From Mycobacterium sp. (lineage in GTDB: Bacteria > Actinomycetota > Actinomycetes > Mycobacteriales > Mycobacteriaceae), in assembly GCA_025965895.1 (NCBI GenBank), contig JAOPWC010000166.1, positions 1-40,589 on the forward strand: a stretch of 40,589 nt of DNA. The letters are read 5' to 3'. The position numbers and the translations under genes are program-made. Positions 16,160 to 25,999 of the stretch are shown one piece after another. How positions within the stretch are numbered: the first letter of the stretch is position 1; each line of letters starts with the position of its first letter. The notes under the pieces are model-generated. The model made no database searches. It saw only the letters and a list, made by a program, of their open reading frames with translations, and was not told where the DNA came from.

Positions 16160-17068
16160 GTGGCCGGAACCGAACAGCTCGAAAAGTACTCGTACGGTGT
16201 CGATTTCGACGCCGTCGACGCCATCGACATCCACACCCACGTCGAAGTGGACAGCAGCGGGCACAAGGCGACCGACGATGAGCTGATCGCCGCCACGCAG
16301 CAGTATTTCAAGCTCGGGCCCGAACGCACCCTCACCGTCGACGCGCTCGCCGAGCACTACCGCCAGCGCAACATCGCCGCGGTGGTGTTCACCATCGACG
16401 CCTCATCGGCGATGGGCCACCGGCCGAACTCGGTCGAAGACATGGTGTTCGGTGCGGTCCGCAACAACGACATCCTGATTCCGTTCGGCACAGTGGACCC
16501 GTGGGCCGGCACGCGAGCCGTGCGTCGGGTCCACAGCCTCGTCGAGGACTACGGCGTCAAGGGCTTCAAGTTCCATCCGAGCATGCAGGCATTCGAACCG
16601 AACGACCGCGCTTTCTACCCGATCTACGAGGCGATCACCGCGGCCGGGGTGCCGGCGCTGTTTCACACCGGGCAGACGGGTATCGGCGCGGGACTGCCCG
16701 GCGGTTACGGCATCAAGCTGCGCTACTCGGATCCGATGCTGCTCGACGATGTCGCCGCGGACTTTCCCGAATTGACGATCGTGATGGCGCATCCCGCTGT
16801 GCCATGGGTCGACGCCCAGATCTCGATCGCCACCCATAAACCGAACGTCTACATCGACCTGTCGGGCTGGTCACCGAAGTACTTCCCGCCTCAACTCGTC
16901 CGTGCGGCCAACCGTCAGCTCCGCACCAAGGTGCTGTTCGGCACCGACTTCCCGTTCATCCAGGTGGACCGCTGGCGGCGCGACTTCGACACCTTGGACA
17001 TGGATCCCGCAGTACTGCCGCTGGTGTTCAAGGAGAACGCGCGGCGCGTGTTGGGCGTGTCCGGCTAG
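16160..17068 (+). CDS. Amidohydrolase-2 family metal-dependent hydrolase/decarboxylase
   Basis: 302 aa from GTG 16160. TIM-barrel metal site: DIHTHVEVD (HxH at strand 1), GFKFHPS (strand 4), PALFHTGQ and MAHPAVPWV (His ligands), and LFGTDFPF (terminal Asp). This is the ACMSD / gamma-resorcylate decarboxylase / 4-oxalomesaconate hydratase branch, which acts on aromatic-derived carboxylates. The substrate is not assignable. It is apparently its own leaderless transcription unit and is not part of the M. tuberculosis Rv0910-Rv0911 interval. Confidence 0.87.
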   Translation: MAGTEQLEKYSYGVDFDAVDAIDIHTHVEVDSSGHKATDDELIAATQQYFKLGPERTLTVDALAEHYRQRNIAAVVFTIDASSAMGHRPNSVEDMVFGAVRNNDILIPFGTVDPWAGTRAVRRVHSLVEDYGVKGFKFHPSMQAFEPNDRAFYPIYEAITAAGVPALFHTGQTGIGAGLPGGYGIKLRYSDPMLLDDVAADFPELTIVMAHPAVPWVDAQISIATHKPNVYIDLSGWSPKYFPPQLVRAANRQLRTKVLFGTDFPFIQVDRWRRDFDTLDMDPAVLPLVFKENARRVLGVSG

Positions 17069-17155
17069 GAACCGCGCGCGTTCGGTGCGATGAATTTGGG
17101 CGGCGTCGCAGGTCGATATGGACACACCCGCGACACCCTACTGAAGGAGACGAAA

Positions 17156-17926
17156 ATGCCCATCCGTGACCGCGCGCCGCTCGGTGCCCCGACCTGGATC
17201 GACCTGTCCACCTCCGACACCGACCGCGCGCAGGAGTTCTACGGCTCCGTGTTCGGCTGGACCTCAGAAGCCGCAGGGCCTGATTACGGCGGCTACATCC
17301 ACGCATCGAAGGACGGCCATCCGGTGGCGGGCCTCATGTACAACGACCCGCAGTGGAATTCACCCGATGGCTGGACCACCTACTTCCACACCTCCGACAT
17401 CCAAGCAACCATCGCCGACGTCAAGACGGCAGGCGGAACGACCTGCGTCGAGCCGATGGAGGTCAAGGACAAGGGCTGGATGGCGATGGCCACCGACCCG
17501 TCGGGCGCGTTCTTCGGGCTGTGGCAGCCGACCGGGCACCGGGGCTTCGAGGTCGTCGGTGAACCAGGAACACCAGTCTGGCACGAGCTGACCACCCGGG
17601 ACTTCGCCAAAGCCGTCGACTTCTACCGGCAGGTGCTCGGCTGGCAGACCGAGTGGGTGTCCGACACTGACGAGTTCCGTTACACGACAGCGGTTTTCGA
17701 CGGTGAGCAGTTGCTCGGTGTGATGGACGGCAGCGCGTTCATGCCGCAAGGAGTGCCGTCGCAGTGGGCGTTCTACCTCGGCGCGGAGGACGTCGACAAG
17801 ACGCTCGAGCTGATCACCGACAGCGGCGGCACGGTGCTGCGCCCAGCCAACGACACCCCGTACGGCCGGTTGGCCTCGGCCGCCGACCCCACCGGGGCGA
17901 CGTTCAACCTGTCTTCGCTGCGCTGA
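17156..17926 (+). CDS. Tandem VOC/glyoxalase-fold protein (Rv0911-like)
   Basis: 256 aa from ATG 17156, with GAAGGAG in front. Two vicinal-oxygen-chelate modules: about 10-125 (PTWIDLSTSDTDRAQEFYG, YFHTSDIQATI, ATDPSGAFFGLWQ) and about 140-255 (VWHELTTRDFAKAVDFYRQ, AFYLGAEDVDKTL, AADPTGATFNL). M. tuberculosis Rv0911 has the same length, duplication and position after Rv0910. Family members include bleomycin-resistance-like and hydroxylase-like proteins; the substrate is unknown. The last 23 bp overlap the 3' end of the convergent channel gene. Confidence 0.9.
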   Translation: MPIRDRAPLGAPTWIDLSTSDTDRAQEFYGSVFGWTSEAAGPDYGGYIHASKDGHPVAGLMYNDPQWNSPDGWTTYFHTSDIQATIADVKTAGGTTCVEPMEVKDKGWMAMATDPSGAFFGLWQPTGHRGFEVVGEPGTPVWHELTTRDFAKAVDFYRQVLGWQTEWVSDTDEFRYTTAVFDGEQLLGVMDGSAFMPQGVPSQWAFYLGAEDVDKTLELITDSGGTVLRPANDTPYGRLASAADPTGATFNLSSLR

Positions 17927-19652
17927 GGTCTTCTTGAGGCTCTTCGCGCGAGCGCTCATGAGTGGCCTGCTGGACACGCTGGCCCTTCCGCAGCGTGTCC
18001 AGCAGTTCCCGGTAAGGCCCAACCAGATAGGCGGTGTCGCCGGCGACCATCCAGGTGTCGCGGCGGGGATGCAGTTTCAGCTCGCGGCCGTCGCGGCTGA
18101 TCGCGATCACACGGGTCTGGGTGGACAGCTCGATCATCCGCAGGCCGTCAAGCTCGCTGTCGGGCTCCACCCGCACGCCGCCCACCATGAACGAGCGCTG
18201 GCCCACGGAGAACGTACCCAGAACCTGTAGGCCCATGGCAGCACCGATGAACCACGGCGTCGCCAATTCAACGGTGGAGCGCACATTTTCGAAGCCGAAG
18301 CGATGCGCGACCGCGGCGCCCAACGACCGGTCGTAGACCCGCAGCACCACTGGTACACCGGGCCGGTCGCCCTGGCGTTTCCAGCGGGGACCCAGCGTCT
18401 CCCTCAGCACGATACCGGTTTCGATGTTCACCATGTCGTCCTGCGTGAGTACGGCAACGGCCGAGGCGTCGTGCACGCGGGCCGCCTCCAAGCTCTCGCG
18501 CAGCGTGGCGTCACCGAAGATCACCGGCACGTCGAGTTGTGCCGCGGCGGAAAGGAATCGGTTGGTGTCGCTGCGTTCGATGACGGCGACGTCGTGTCCG
18601 GCTCGCTTGAGGTCGCTGGCCACCCGGATACCGAAGGAGCCCAGCCCGACGACGATGACATGGTCGTGCAGAGCTCGGACGCGGCGTCGCCCGGCGGAGT
18701 GCGTGAAGCGCCGGGACAACAACAGGTCGGCCACGAACGCCACCAGCACCGCCGTGGTCGTGACGCCTGCGAACATCAGCCCGATGCCCCACAACCGCAG
18801 CCAGGTCGGCTGATTGATGAAGCTGAAGTCGCCGTAGCCGACGGTGGCGATTGTCTCGGACGAAAAGTACAGGGCGTCGACGAAGCTCATTCCCGGCTTG
18901 TGGTAGGCGAACCGGAGCAGCACGGTCGAACCGATCAACAACGTGAACGACGCGGCCAACGCACGAAAGAACATCGGATTGACGTCCTCACGCAGCACAT
19001 TGACCGCGTCGAGCGCCCGGATCAGCCGTGATCGACGGACGCGCGTAGTGGTGATGGGTTCGGCCACCGACGCGATGCCCTGCGCAGCGAGCTCGTCAGC
19101 CGTGCCGATCATCGCGGTCCAGTCGCCGACCCGCACCCGCAGGTCGCGCCCGGGACAGGCCACCACCTCGCCGGGCGTCGCCGAGTTCTCCCCGTGTATC
19201 ACCGCAACCGGCGCCAGGTCGCCGTAGATCTCCCGCAGCGTCGCGTCCCGCGGCGAGTCCGTCCCGGAGATGACGAACTCGACGCCGGCCACCGAAATCG
19301 CGTGCGTCGTGCGGGACAGGCAAGCCTCGACGACTGACGAAGCGGCCAGGTCGGCGACCTCCAGGATCGCGCCGGGCCCGTTGCCTGCCGCCACCGCCTC
19401 ACGCAGGACGCTGTTCGCCAGCCGGGCAACCACCCGGACACTCGGGTTGGACTTCCTTGCCAGCAGCGCGATTTCGAGGTTTGTGGCGTCGTCATCACCG
19501 GCGCAGACGATAGCCGTGGCGCCCGCGATGCGGGCGTCGGCCAGCCCGGCGGCGTCGGTGATCTTCACGACCGACGTCCCGGCGCTGGTCAACTCCTCGA
19601 CGATGCGCGTCGCCAACGCGTCGTCTCCGCACACAATCGTGTGTCCCCGCAT
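17904..19652 (-). CDS. Potassium channel with N- and C-terminal RCK/TrkA domains
   Basis: 582 aa from ATG 19652. Order: an N-terminal nucleotide-binding RCK-like domain (1-200, HTIVCGDDALATRIVEEL); two membrane helices flanking a pore loop (about 226-312) with selectivity filter TVGYGD at 270-275; and a second RCK domain with GLGSFG at 336-341 (HVIVVGLGSFGIRVASDLKR) followed by an RCK-C regulatory region. Most bacterial 2-TM RCK channels have only the C-terminal RCK; here one lies on each side, a CASTOR-like or fused design. Probably a ligand-gated K+ conductance in the plasma membrane. It is convergent with the VOC gene (23-bp overlap). Confidence 0.88.
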   Translation of the reverse strand: MRGHTIVCGDDALATRIVEELTSAGTSVVKITDAAGLADARIAGATAIVCAGDDDATNLEIALLARKSNPSVRVVARLANSVLREAVAAGNGPGAILEVADLAASSVVEACLSRTTHAISVAGVEFVISGTDSPRDATLREIYGDLAPVAVIHGENSATPGEVVACPGRDLRVRVGDWTAMIGTADELAAQGIASVAEPITTTRVRRSRLIRALDAVNVLREDVNPMFFRALAASFTLLIGSTVLLRFAYHKPGMSFVDALYFSSETIATVGYGDFSFINQPTWLRLWGIGLMFAGVTTTAVLVAFVADLLLSRRFTHSAGRRRVRALHDHVIVVGLGSFGIRVASDLKRAGHDVAVIERSDTNRFLSAAAQLDVPVIFGDATLRESLEAARVHDASAVAVLTQDDMVNIETGIVLRETLGPRWKRQGDRPGVPVVLRVYDRSLGAAVAHRFGFENVRSTVELATPWFIGAAMGLQVLGTFSVGQRSFMVGGVRVEPDSELDGLRMIELSTQTRVIAISRDGRELKLHPRRDTWMVAGDTAYLVGPYRELLDTLRKGQRVQQATHERSREEPQEDLSAAKTG

Positions 19653-19718
19653 TCTTCACAAGGTTACGCCCGGAGGGCCTCCTGAGCCGGATGACGCATT
19701 GCGGGCAAAGATAGAATC

Positions 19719-20444
19719 GTGACCGTTGCGAATACCTATGTGAAGGCGTGCCTCAATGGCGCCCGCACGCCGGGGGCGCATCCCGCGCTCCCCGTGACTC
19801 CGGACCAGCTGGCGGCTGACGCGGTGGCGGCACACCGGGCCGGCGCGAAAGCGGTCCATCTGCATCCGAAGACCCGATTCGGCGTTGACTCGCTGGACCC
19901 CGACGTGGTCGCGGCCGCGGTGTCGGCAGTACGCCATGCCGCACCGGGGCTGCCGTTGGGGGTGACGACGGGGATCTGGGCGCTGCCCGACGAACACGCC
20001 CGGCTGGCGACGGTAAATGCGTGGCAGCTGCTGCCGGACTTCGCGTCGGTCAACTGGCACGAGCCGGGGTCCGAAGAGCTCGCCCGGCTGCTGCTGGGCA
20101 AGGGCATCGGCGTCGAGGCCGGCATCTCCCACGCCGATGCGGCGGCGGCATGGGCTTCCTCGGAATTGGCCGGACACTGCATGCGGGTAATGATCGAACT
20201 TCCGCCCGACGCCGACAGCGCGGCCGCGGACGAACTGTTGGCGGCGGTGCACAAGGCCGGGTCACCCGCACCGGTGCTGCTGCACGGTTGCGACGGAAGC
20301 TGCTGGGCCCTGCTGCGGTACGCCGGGCAGCGCGGGCTGCAGACCCGCATCGGTCTTGAGGACACGTTGTTGCTGCCCGACGGGTCCACCGCGCCCGACA
20401 ACGCCACTCTGGTCGCCGCCGCGATCGACTTGCTCAGTCGGTAG
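19719..20444 (+). CDS. BKACE-family (DUF849) beta-keto acid cleavage enzyme
   Basis: TIM-barrel enzyme of the DUF849/BKACE family, which condenses or cleaves beta-keto acids with acetyl-CoA. Motifs: KACLNGARTPGAHPALPVTP at the start, KAVHLHPKTRF (HxH metal ligands), LLHGCDGSCW and GLEDTLLLPDG (the late Glu of the active site). At 241 aa it is shorter than typical 270-310 aa members, a known short actinobacterial form. The start is uncertain: GTG 19719 lies directly after TAGAAT (19712-19717), while GTG 19740, beginning at the conserved KACLNGAR, is also possible. Confidence 0.82.
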   Translation: MTVANTYVKACLNGARTPGAHPALPVTPDQLAADAVAAHRAGAKAVHLHPKTRFGVDSLDPDVVAAAVSAVRHAAPGLPLGVTTGIWALPDEHARLATVNAWQLLPDFASVNWHEPGSEELARLLLGKGIGVEAGISHADAAAAWASSELAGHCMRVMIELPPDADSAAADELLAAVHKAGSPAPVLLHGCDGSCWALLRYAGQRGLQTRIGLEDTLLLPDGSTAPDNATLVAAAIDLLSR

Positions 20445-20468
20445 CCCTCCGCGACTGCCCGGGCCTAG

Positions 20469-20909
20469 TCAGGGCGCGGTCAACGCGAAGTCGGCGTAGT
20501 CGAACCCCGGCACCACCACGCAGCTGACCAGGCTGCAGTCGTCATCGCGCGGCCGGGCCCGCTGCCAGTAGCCGGGCGGCACAACCACCTGGGGCTGTTC
20601 GCCCTTGTCAACATCAGCGCCCACCAGATGAACTGTCGCAGTTGACTGCTCGGGTCCAACCTCGAGCAGCAGCGGGCTGCCGCGGTGAAACAACCACAAC
20701 TCGGCGCTGCGCACGGTGTGCCAGGCGGACTGCTGTGCGGCCGTGAGCAAGAACAAGATCGCGGTGCCGGCGCTGCGGGGGCCGGTGTAGTCAGGCGGTA
20801 ACGCCGACTGGGCGATCGTCAACTCGCTCCGCCAGGTCTCCCGAAACCAGCCACCTTCGGGATGGGGTGACAGTTCGAGCCGCCGGGCCCATTCGGGAAG
20901 TTTCGTCAT
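20469..20909 (-). CDS. DUF985 cupin-fold protein
   Basis: 146 aa from ATG 20909 (ATG 20915 and a longer frame to 20978 also exist). Motifs of the DUF985 cupin family: LELSPHPEGGWFRETWRS, SAWHTVRSAELWLFHRGSPL and VVPPGYWQRARP, ending in VVPGFDYADFAL. The conserved His, Glu and Tyr residues would form the barrel site. The function is unassigned in general. It is convergent with the BKACE gene with a 24-bp spacer. Confidence 0.87.
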   Translation of the reverse strand: MTKLPEWARRLELSPHPEGGWFRETWRSELTIAQSALPPDYTGPRSAGTAILFLLTAAQQSAWHTVRSAELWLFHRGSPLLLEVGPEQSTATVHLVGADVDKGEQPQVVVPPGYWQRARPRDDDCSLVSCVVVPGFDYADFALTAP

Positions 20910-21027
20910 CGCCATCGATACCGCTCTCAGCCGCGCCGTCGGTTGACATCTCACACTAGAGCGATGGTGGCGATTCACCCCGCGATCCCACGCGTCCTCA
21001 TTCTCAGCCAGTCGTAAGGTTCGCCAC

Positions 21028-21053
21028 GGTTTAATAGGAGGTGACCTGGGGTA
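21028..21053 (+). promoter_or_regulatory. SigF-type promoter
   Basis: GGTTT (21028-21032), 16 bp, GGGTA (21049-21053): an exact match to the mycobacterial SigF consensus. Transcription would start near 21060, about 50 bp before the ATG at 21113, and serve the small protein and the P-type ATPase behind it. SigF drives stationary-phase and stress genes in mycobacteria. Confidence 0.75.
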
Positions 21054-21112
21054 GCAAGTCAGGTTAACCCCCCGGGGCGGACCGGGGTGGCGCGCGAGCG
21101 AGGAGAACCACG

Positions 21113-21526
21113 ATGAATCTCTTTGACGGTGCCGTCCGCCTCGTGACGAACACCGCGAACACCGCCACCGCGGCAGCGGGCGCCGTCGGCGGCGCCGCGG
21201 TCAACGGCGTCATCGGCGGCGTGCGCGGAACCGCTCAAGGCGTGCGGAACGGACTCAGCAACGGCAGCCATTCGACGCCCGCGGCAGCGCTGACACTCGC
21301 CGCACTGGGTGCGACCGGTCTGGTGGAATGGCCGGTACTGCTGACTGTCGGCGGTGCCGCCCTTCTCGTGAGGCAACTCACTTCGCAGTCCGACGGACAG
21401 CGGCCGGCCCCGCCCGCCTCAGCCGCTGCACCGCAACGTAATACGCCGGCAAAGAAGGCACCTGCCAAACGAAATCCGGCGCGCAAGGCGACGAGTCGGC
21501 GCACCGCGAGCAGCCGGCAGTCCTGA
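21113..21526 (+). CDS. Small membrane-associated protein paired with CtpH (Rv0426c-like)
   Basis: 137 aa from ATG 21113, with GCGAGGAGAA upstream. An Ala/Gly-rich N-terminal stretch (about 18-45), a hydrophobic segment with ALGATGLVEWPVLLTVGGAA (about 65-85) and a Lys/Ala/Pro-rich basic tail. It sits 4 bp before the ATPase gene, as Rv0426c is adjacent to ctpH in M. tuberculosis. The LVEWP core recurs in the 26000 protein on the other side of the ATPase (LIEWP). Probably an accessory membrane subunit; no function is established. Confidence 0.75.
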   Translation: MNLFDGAVRLVTNTANTATAAAGAVGGAAVNGVIGGVRGTAQGVRNGLSNGSHSTPAAALTLAALGATGLVEWPVLLTVGGAALLVRQLTSQSDGQRPAPPASAAAPQRNTPAKKAPAKRNPARKATSRRTASSRQS

Positions 21527-21530
21527 CTCG

Positions 21531-24500
21531 ATGGGTGCCAGCAGACTGCTGCGCGGTTCAGCGTTGCTGCCGTTTCGCGCAGCGGCTACCGCGGCTGGCC
21601 TCGGCATCGGACTGGTGACGATTCCGGTCCGCGCCGGTGAAGGCGCGGCCCGTGCGCTCCGGGAGATCGCCGGCGGTGTACCACGCAGACGTTCGTGGTG
21701 CAGCGACGGCCGAATGTGGATCGAGCTTCGCGGTATCGACGACACCGCAGACCTCAACGCGTTGCTCGACGCGGTTCGGGCACAGGCCGGAGTGGTGTCA
21801 GCGGAGATCAACCGGCCGCTGTCGCGCCTGTTCGTAAGGGTCGGCGAACAGGGGCCCACGCTGCACGAGCTGAGCCGCATCGTGGCCGACGCCGAAGTGC
21901 GTGCCAGGCAGTCCGAAGGCCACGCACCGCGACACCACCCGACCGAACTACCGGGGGACGGCATCACCCGGGCCAACAACCTCATCGCGACGACGGCGAG
22001 TGCGGCCGGACTGGCCATGGCGCTGGCCGCGGGCGCACTGCGCTGGCCCAGATTGCCAACAGGTCTGGCAGCTGCCGTCGCGGTGGTGGATTTTCAGCCG
22101 CGGCTTCGCCGGCCGATCGAAGACCGACTCGGGACAAGCGGTGCCGACACGGTGCTTGCCCTGGCGTCGGCGGCGGTTTACACCGCCACACAGGCGCCGG
22201 CCTCGCTTGCGGTGGACTTGATGATGCACCTCGCCAGACTCGCCGAGTCGAACGCCGAATTGCACGCGTGGGAACGGCACGAACCCACCCTGTCCCGGCA
22301 CGCCGGTTGTGACACGGCAGGCCCATTGCACCCGCGGCCGCGCCCGCGCCCGCCCGGCCCCGTCGAGCGGTACGCGGACCGGTGCGGGATCGCGCAGGTG
22401 GCGGCAGCGGCCGCGACCGGGGCGCTCACCCGAAGCTGGAACGCCGCCGCCACAGCGGCGCTGGTGGCCGCACCGAAGGCGGCGCGAACTTCGCGTGAGA
22501 TGTTCGCCAGCACGGTGGGACGAGTACTGGCAGAGCAGCACGGCGTCCTGCCGCTTCGCCCGGAGGCGTTGCGTCGGCTCGATCGCGTCGACACGGTCCT
22601 AATCGATCCGCGGGCCCTGTCTGGCGACGAACTACGAGTCAGCGGGATTCGCGGCGCAACTGATCGCGATCGCGCAGCGGTGTGGGAATGGGCTCAACAG
22701 CAGATCGGCAGCGGAAAGCTCAGTCCGGGTTGGCATTCCGTCCCACAGTCTGCTGCCGAAGTATTGATCCGCAACGCGCACCACCCCCTCGCGTCGGCAA
22801 CACTGGCGGAGGTACGCAATGCCGGCGCCGAGGTGGTGTCTGTCGACGCCGAGGCGCTGGGCGACTTGCGATCGATGTTCGACGACATCCGGCCGGCCGG
22901 CAGTGATGTCGATGAGGCGCTGGCGGACGCGGTCGACCACTACCAGCGTGAGGGCCGTATGGTGGCGGTGCTGTCCTCTGGGGCGGCACAGGCTCTTTGG
23001 GCTGCGGATGTGGCCATCGCGCTTTTCTCCGATGCCGGGCCGCCGTGGCAAGCCGATCTTTTGATCGACGACCTGTCCGCGGCGTGGCGCATCGTGCACT
23101 GCCTGCCGGCCGCCCGCAGAGCAAGCCGGCGCGGCGTCGAGATCGCCATGGGCTCATCGCTGCTTGGTGCGCTGCTGATGGTGCCGGGTGTGCGCGGCCG
23201 CGGACCAGGCCCGGTCACCGCAGGCGCGGCGGCGGGGATATGGACCGGGCACAGATCGGCGCGCGACGCGTTACGTGAACCCGTCCCGGTACCTGCCCCG
23301 ACTCATGAATGGCACGCAATGTCGGCGGAGTTGGTGCGCGAAATTCTGCCCACTCCACCGGCTGAACCCGCGCCTGCGCCCCGGTCGCGACTTCTGACAT
23401 CGCCACGGGGAATCCACAAAGTGACCGGACCCGTAGGCCGCGGTGTGCTGGAGTTCGCGACCGCGATGCGTGAGGAGCTGTCTGACCCGTTGACTCCGGT
23501 ATTGGCGCTGGGTTCGGCCGCCAGCGCGGTGCTGGGTTCGCCGATCGACGCGGTGCTGGTCGGCTCTGTACTCGTCGGCAACGCGGCGCTGGCCTCGACT
23601 CAGCGGCTGCGGGCGGAGCGGCTGCTGGCCCGGCTACTGGCGGTGCAGGATCCGCCTGCGCGCAAGGTGCTCGACCAACCCGCCGACGAGCCGCGCTACG
23701 AGAACCTCGATGCGGCGGGGCTGCGGCCGGGCGATCTGATCGAGGTTCGGCCCAGCGAGGTGGTTCCCGCTGACGCCCGGTTGGTGGAGGCCGACGATCT
23801 GGAGGTCGACGAGTCTTCGCTGACCGGTGAGTCCCTGCCGGTGGTCAAACAAGTCGGCCCGACGCCCGGTGCAGTCCTCGCCGAACGCAGCTGCATGGTT
23901 TACGCCGGGACGACGGTGGTGGCCGGCACCGCCGTGGCGGTGGTCACCGCGGTGGGCGCGCAGATGGAGGCGCGACGGGCGGCGGCAGTTCAGGGGTCGC
24001 AGCCGGCCGCCGTCGGGCTGCAGGCACAGCTGAAAGAACTGACGAATCGGGCCCTGCCGATCAGCATCGGCGGCGGCGCACTCGTGAGCGTGTTGGGCCT
24101 GCTGCGGCACACCGGGCTGCCGCAGGCGATCGGCAGCGGCATCGCGGTGAGCGTGGCCGCAGTCCCCGAGGGCCTGCCGCTCGTCGCCACCCTCGCCCAG
24201 CAGGCGTCCGCGCGACGGCTGACCAACCAGTCGGCGCTGGTACGCAGTCCGCGCTCCATCGAGGCCCTCGGTCGCGTCGACGTCGTGTGTTTCGACAAGA
24301 CCGGAACGCTGAGCGAGAACCGGCTACGGGTCACCCGCGTCCACGCCGCGCCGGGCCGCTCCCGCGCCGAGGTGCTGAGGTCCGCCGCCCAGGCGACACC
24401 TCCCCAGAACGGTCGCCCACACGAACACGCGACCGATGTCGCCGTCGTCGAAGCGGCACCGCGTGCGGAATCGGACGGGGCGGCGGGGGCGACGCACCTG

Positions 24501-25985
24501 CCCTTCCGCTCGGGGCGGCCCTACTCGGCATCTGTGGTCGGCGAGACGTTGTGCATCAAGGGCGCACCCGAGGTGATTCTGACCGCCTCCGCCGGGACGG
24601 ACCCGGCCGTCGAGCGCACCGTGCGTCGGATGGCGACGGACGGTTTACGGGTCATCGCGGTCGCGCGGCGCGACCTCACCGCCGACGAGGCCCGAGCGGC
24701 GAGCGAGGACCCCGACCAGTTCGCCGAACTGTGCGAACACGGGTTGCAGATCACGGGTCTGCTCGGGCTCTCCGATACTCCGCGACCCCAGGCCGCGGGC
24801 GTACTCACGGCGCTGGCCGAGCAGCACATCGGGGTGCGGTTGATCACCGGCGATCACCCGGTCACCGCGGCCGCGATCGCGGCGGAGCTGGGCATGCCGG
24901 TCAGTACCGACCAGGTGATCAGCGGCGACGAGTGGGAGGCGATGCCGCGCCGCGCCCAGGAGCAGGCGGTCCACGACCGGCGCGTGTTCGCGCGGATGTC
25001 CCCGGAGAACAAGGTGCAGATCGTGCAGACGCTGGAGCGCACCGGCCATGTCTGCGCGATGGTCGGTGACGGCGCCAACGACGCGGCCGCGATTCGCGCC
25101 GCCACGGTCGGTGTGGGGGTCGCGTCGCGCGGCAGCGACCCGGCGCGCACCGCGGCGGACCTGATGCTGCTCGACGGCCACATCGAGGCGCTGCTCGGCG
25201 CGCTCGACGAGGGCCGACAGTTGTGGCGGCGGGTGCAGGCCGCAGTCGCCGTGCTACTGGGCGGCAATGCCGGGGAAGTGGCGTTCTCGATCGCCGGCAC
25301 CGCGATCAGCGGGCGGTCGCCGCTGAATACCCGTCAGTTGCTGCTCGTCAACATGCTGACCGACGCGTTGCCCGCCGCGGCGCTGGCCGTCAGCCCGCCC
25401 ACCTCAACCGCCCGCAACGCCGGCCGCGGCCCCGACCAGGCTGCCCTTTGGCGCACGGTGGCGGTTCGCGGCACGACCACCGCCGCGGCCGCCACCGCCG
25501 CTTGGGCGATGGCCCGCTTGACGGGGCGCGCACAACGCGCGTCGACGGTCGCGCTGGTGGCCCTGGTCACCACCCAGCTCGGCCAGACCCTGCTCGATTC
25601 CCGCAGCCCGCTCGTGGTGTCCACCGCGGTCGGATCGCTGCTCGTGTTGGGCGCGATCGTCAGCACTCCGGGCCTCAGCCAGCTGCTGGGCAGCACGCCG
25701 TTGGGGCCGGTCGGCTGGGGTCAGGCGCTCGGAACCGCTGCGCTGGCCACCACCGCGGCGGCGCTCGCGCCGCGCCTGCTGGCCAAGGATTCTTCCGAGG
25801 ATGCCGACGATTCGTCGAGGATCTCCACCACGCCCGCACGCCAGAGCAACGCATACAGTTCCCGCAATGGCAGCAGGAGCACTCGTGAAACGGCGTCGGT
25901 CAATGGGTCGGGGCCAGATACGGAGTCGCGTGACACGTCCATGACTGTCGGTGCCGGATACGTCCAGACGCCGAATATGACATGA
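21531..25985 (+). CDS. ctpH: Large P-type cation ATPase, CtpH/CtpI class
   Basis: 1484 aa from ATG 21531. An unusually long N-terminal region (about 1-600) includes an HMA-like segment (about 63-105, ELRGIDDTADLNALLDAVRA). The P-type core follows: LTGES with Glu767, the phosphorylated Asp922 in CFDKTGTL, GDGANDAAA around 1179-1187, and C-terminal membrane helices (LLLVNMLTDALPAAALAVSP). Length and layout match mycobacterial CtpH/CtpI (about 1540-1630 aa), proposed calcium-type pumps. It is in an operon behind the SigF-type promoter, flanked on both sides by small membrane proteins. The final 30 codons are Ser/Arg-rich. The CtpH choice over CtpI rests on the Rv0426c-like neighbour. Confidence 0.85.
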   Translation: MGASRLLRGSALLPFRAAATAAGLGIGLVTIPVRAGEGAARALREIAGGVPRRRSWCSDGRMWIELRGIDDTADLNALLDAVRAQAGVVSAEINRPLSRLFVRVGEQGPTLHELSRIVADAEVRARQSEGHAPRHHPTELPGDGITRANNLIATTASAAGLAMALAAGALRWPRLPTGLAAAVAVVDFQPRLRRPIEDRLGTSGADTVLALASAAVYTATQAPASLAVDLMMHLARLAESNAELHAWERHEPTLSRHAGCDTAGPLHPRPRPRPPGPVERYADRCGIAQVAAAAATGALTRSWNAAATAALVAAPKAARTSREMFASTVGRVLAEQHGVLPLRPEALRRLDRVDTVLIDPRALSGDELRVSGIRGATDRDRAAVWEWAQQQIGSGKLSPGWHSVPQSAAEVLIRNAHHPLASATLAEVRNAGAEVVSVDAEALGDLRSMFDDIRPAGSDVDEALADAVDHYQREGRMVAVLSSGAAQALWAADVAIALFSDAGPPWQADLLIDDLSAAWRIVHCLPAARRASRRGVEIAMGSSLLGALLMVPGVRGRGPGPVTAGAAAGIWTGHRSARDALREPVPVPAPTHEWHAMSAELVREILPTPPAEPAPAPRSRLLTSPRGIHKVTGPVGRGVLEFATAMREELSDPLTPVLALGSAASAVLGSPIDAVLVGSVLVGNAALASTQRLRAERLLARLLAVQDPPARKVLDQPADEPRYENLDAAGLRPGDLIEVRPSEVVPADARLVEADDLEVDESSLTGESLPVVKQVGPTPGAVLAERSCMVYAGTTVVAGTAVAVVTAVGAQMEARRAAAVQGSQPAAVGLQAQLKELTNRALPISIGGGALVSVLGLLRHTGLPQAIGSGIAVSVAAVPEGLPLVATLAQQASARRLTNQSALVRSPRSIEALGRVDVVCFDKTGTLSENRLRVTRVHAAPGRSRAEVLRSAAQATPPQNGRPHEHATDVAVVEAAPRAESDGAAGATHLPFRSGRPYSASVVGETLCIKGAPEVILTASAGTDPAVERTVRRMATDGLRVIAVARRDLTADEARAASEDPDQFAELCEHGLQITGLLGLSDTPRPQAAGVLTALAEQHIGVRLITGDHPVTAAAIAAELGMPVSTDQVISGDEWEAMPRRAQEQAVHDRRVFARMSPENKVQIVQTLERTGHVCAMVGDGANDAAAIRAATVGVGVASRGSDPARTAADLMLLDGHIEALLGALDEGRQLWRRVQAAVAVLLGGNAGEVAFSIAGTAISGRSPLNTRQLLLVNMLTDALPAAALAVSPPTSTARNAGRGPDQAALWRTVAVRGTTTAAAATAAWAMARLTGRAQRASTVALVALVTTQLGQTLLDSRSPLVVSTAVGSLLVLGAIVSTPGLSQLLGSTPLGPVGWGQALGTAALATTAAALAPRLLAKDSSEDADDSSRISTTPARQSNAYSSRNGSRSTRETASVNGSGPDTESRDTSMTVGAGYVQTPNMT

Positions 25986-25999
25986 CCGGAGGGCAACGA

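Noticed and set aside
19736..20407. Long minus-strand frame opposite the BKACE gene
   Set aside because: A high-GC shadow with Ser/Ala-rich low-complexity protein and no motif; the plus strand carries clear BKACE motifs.
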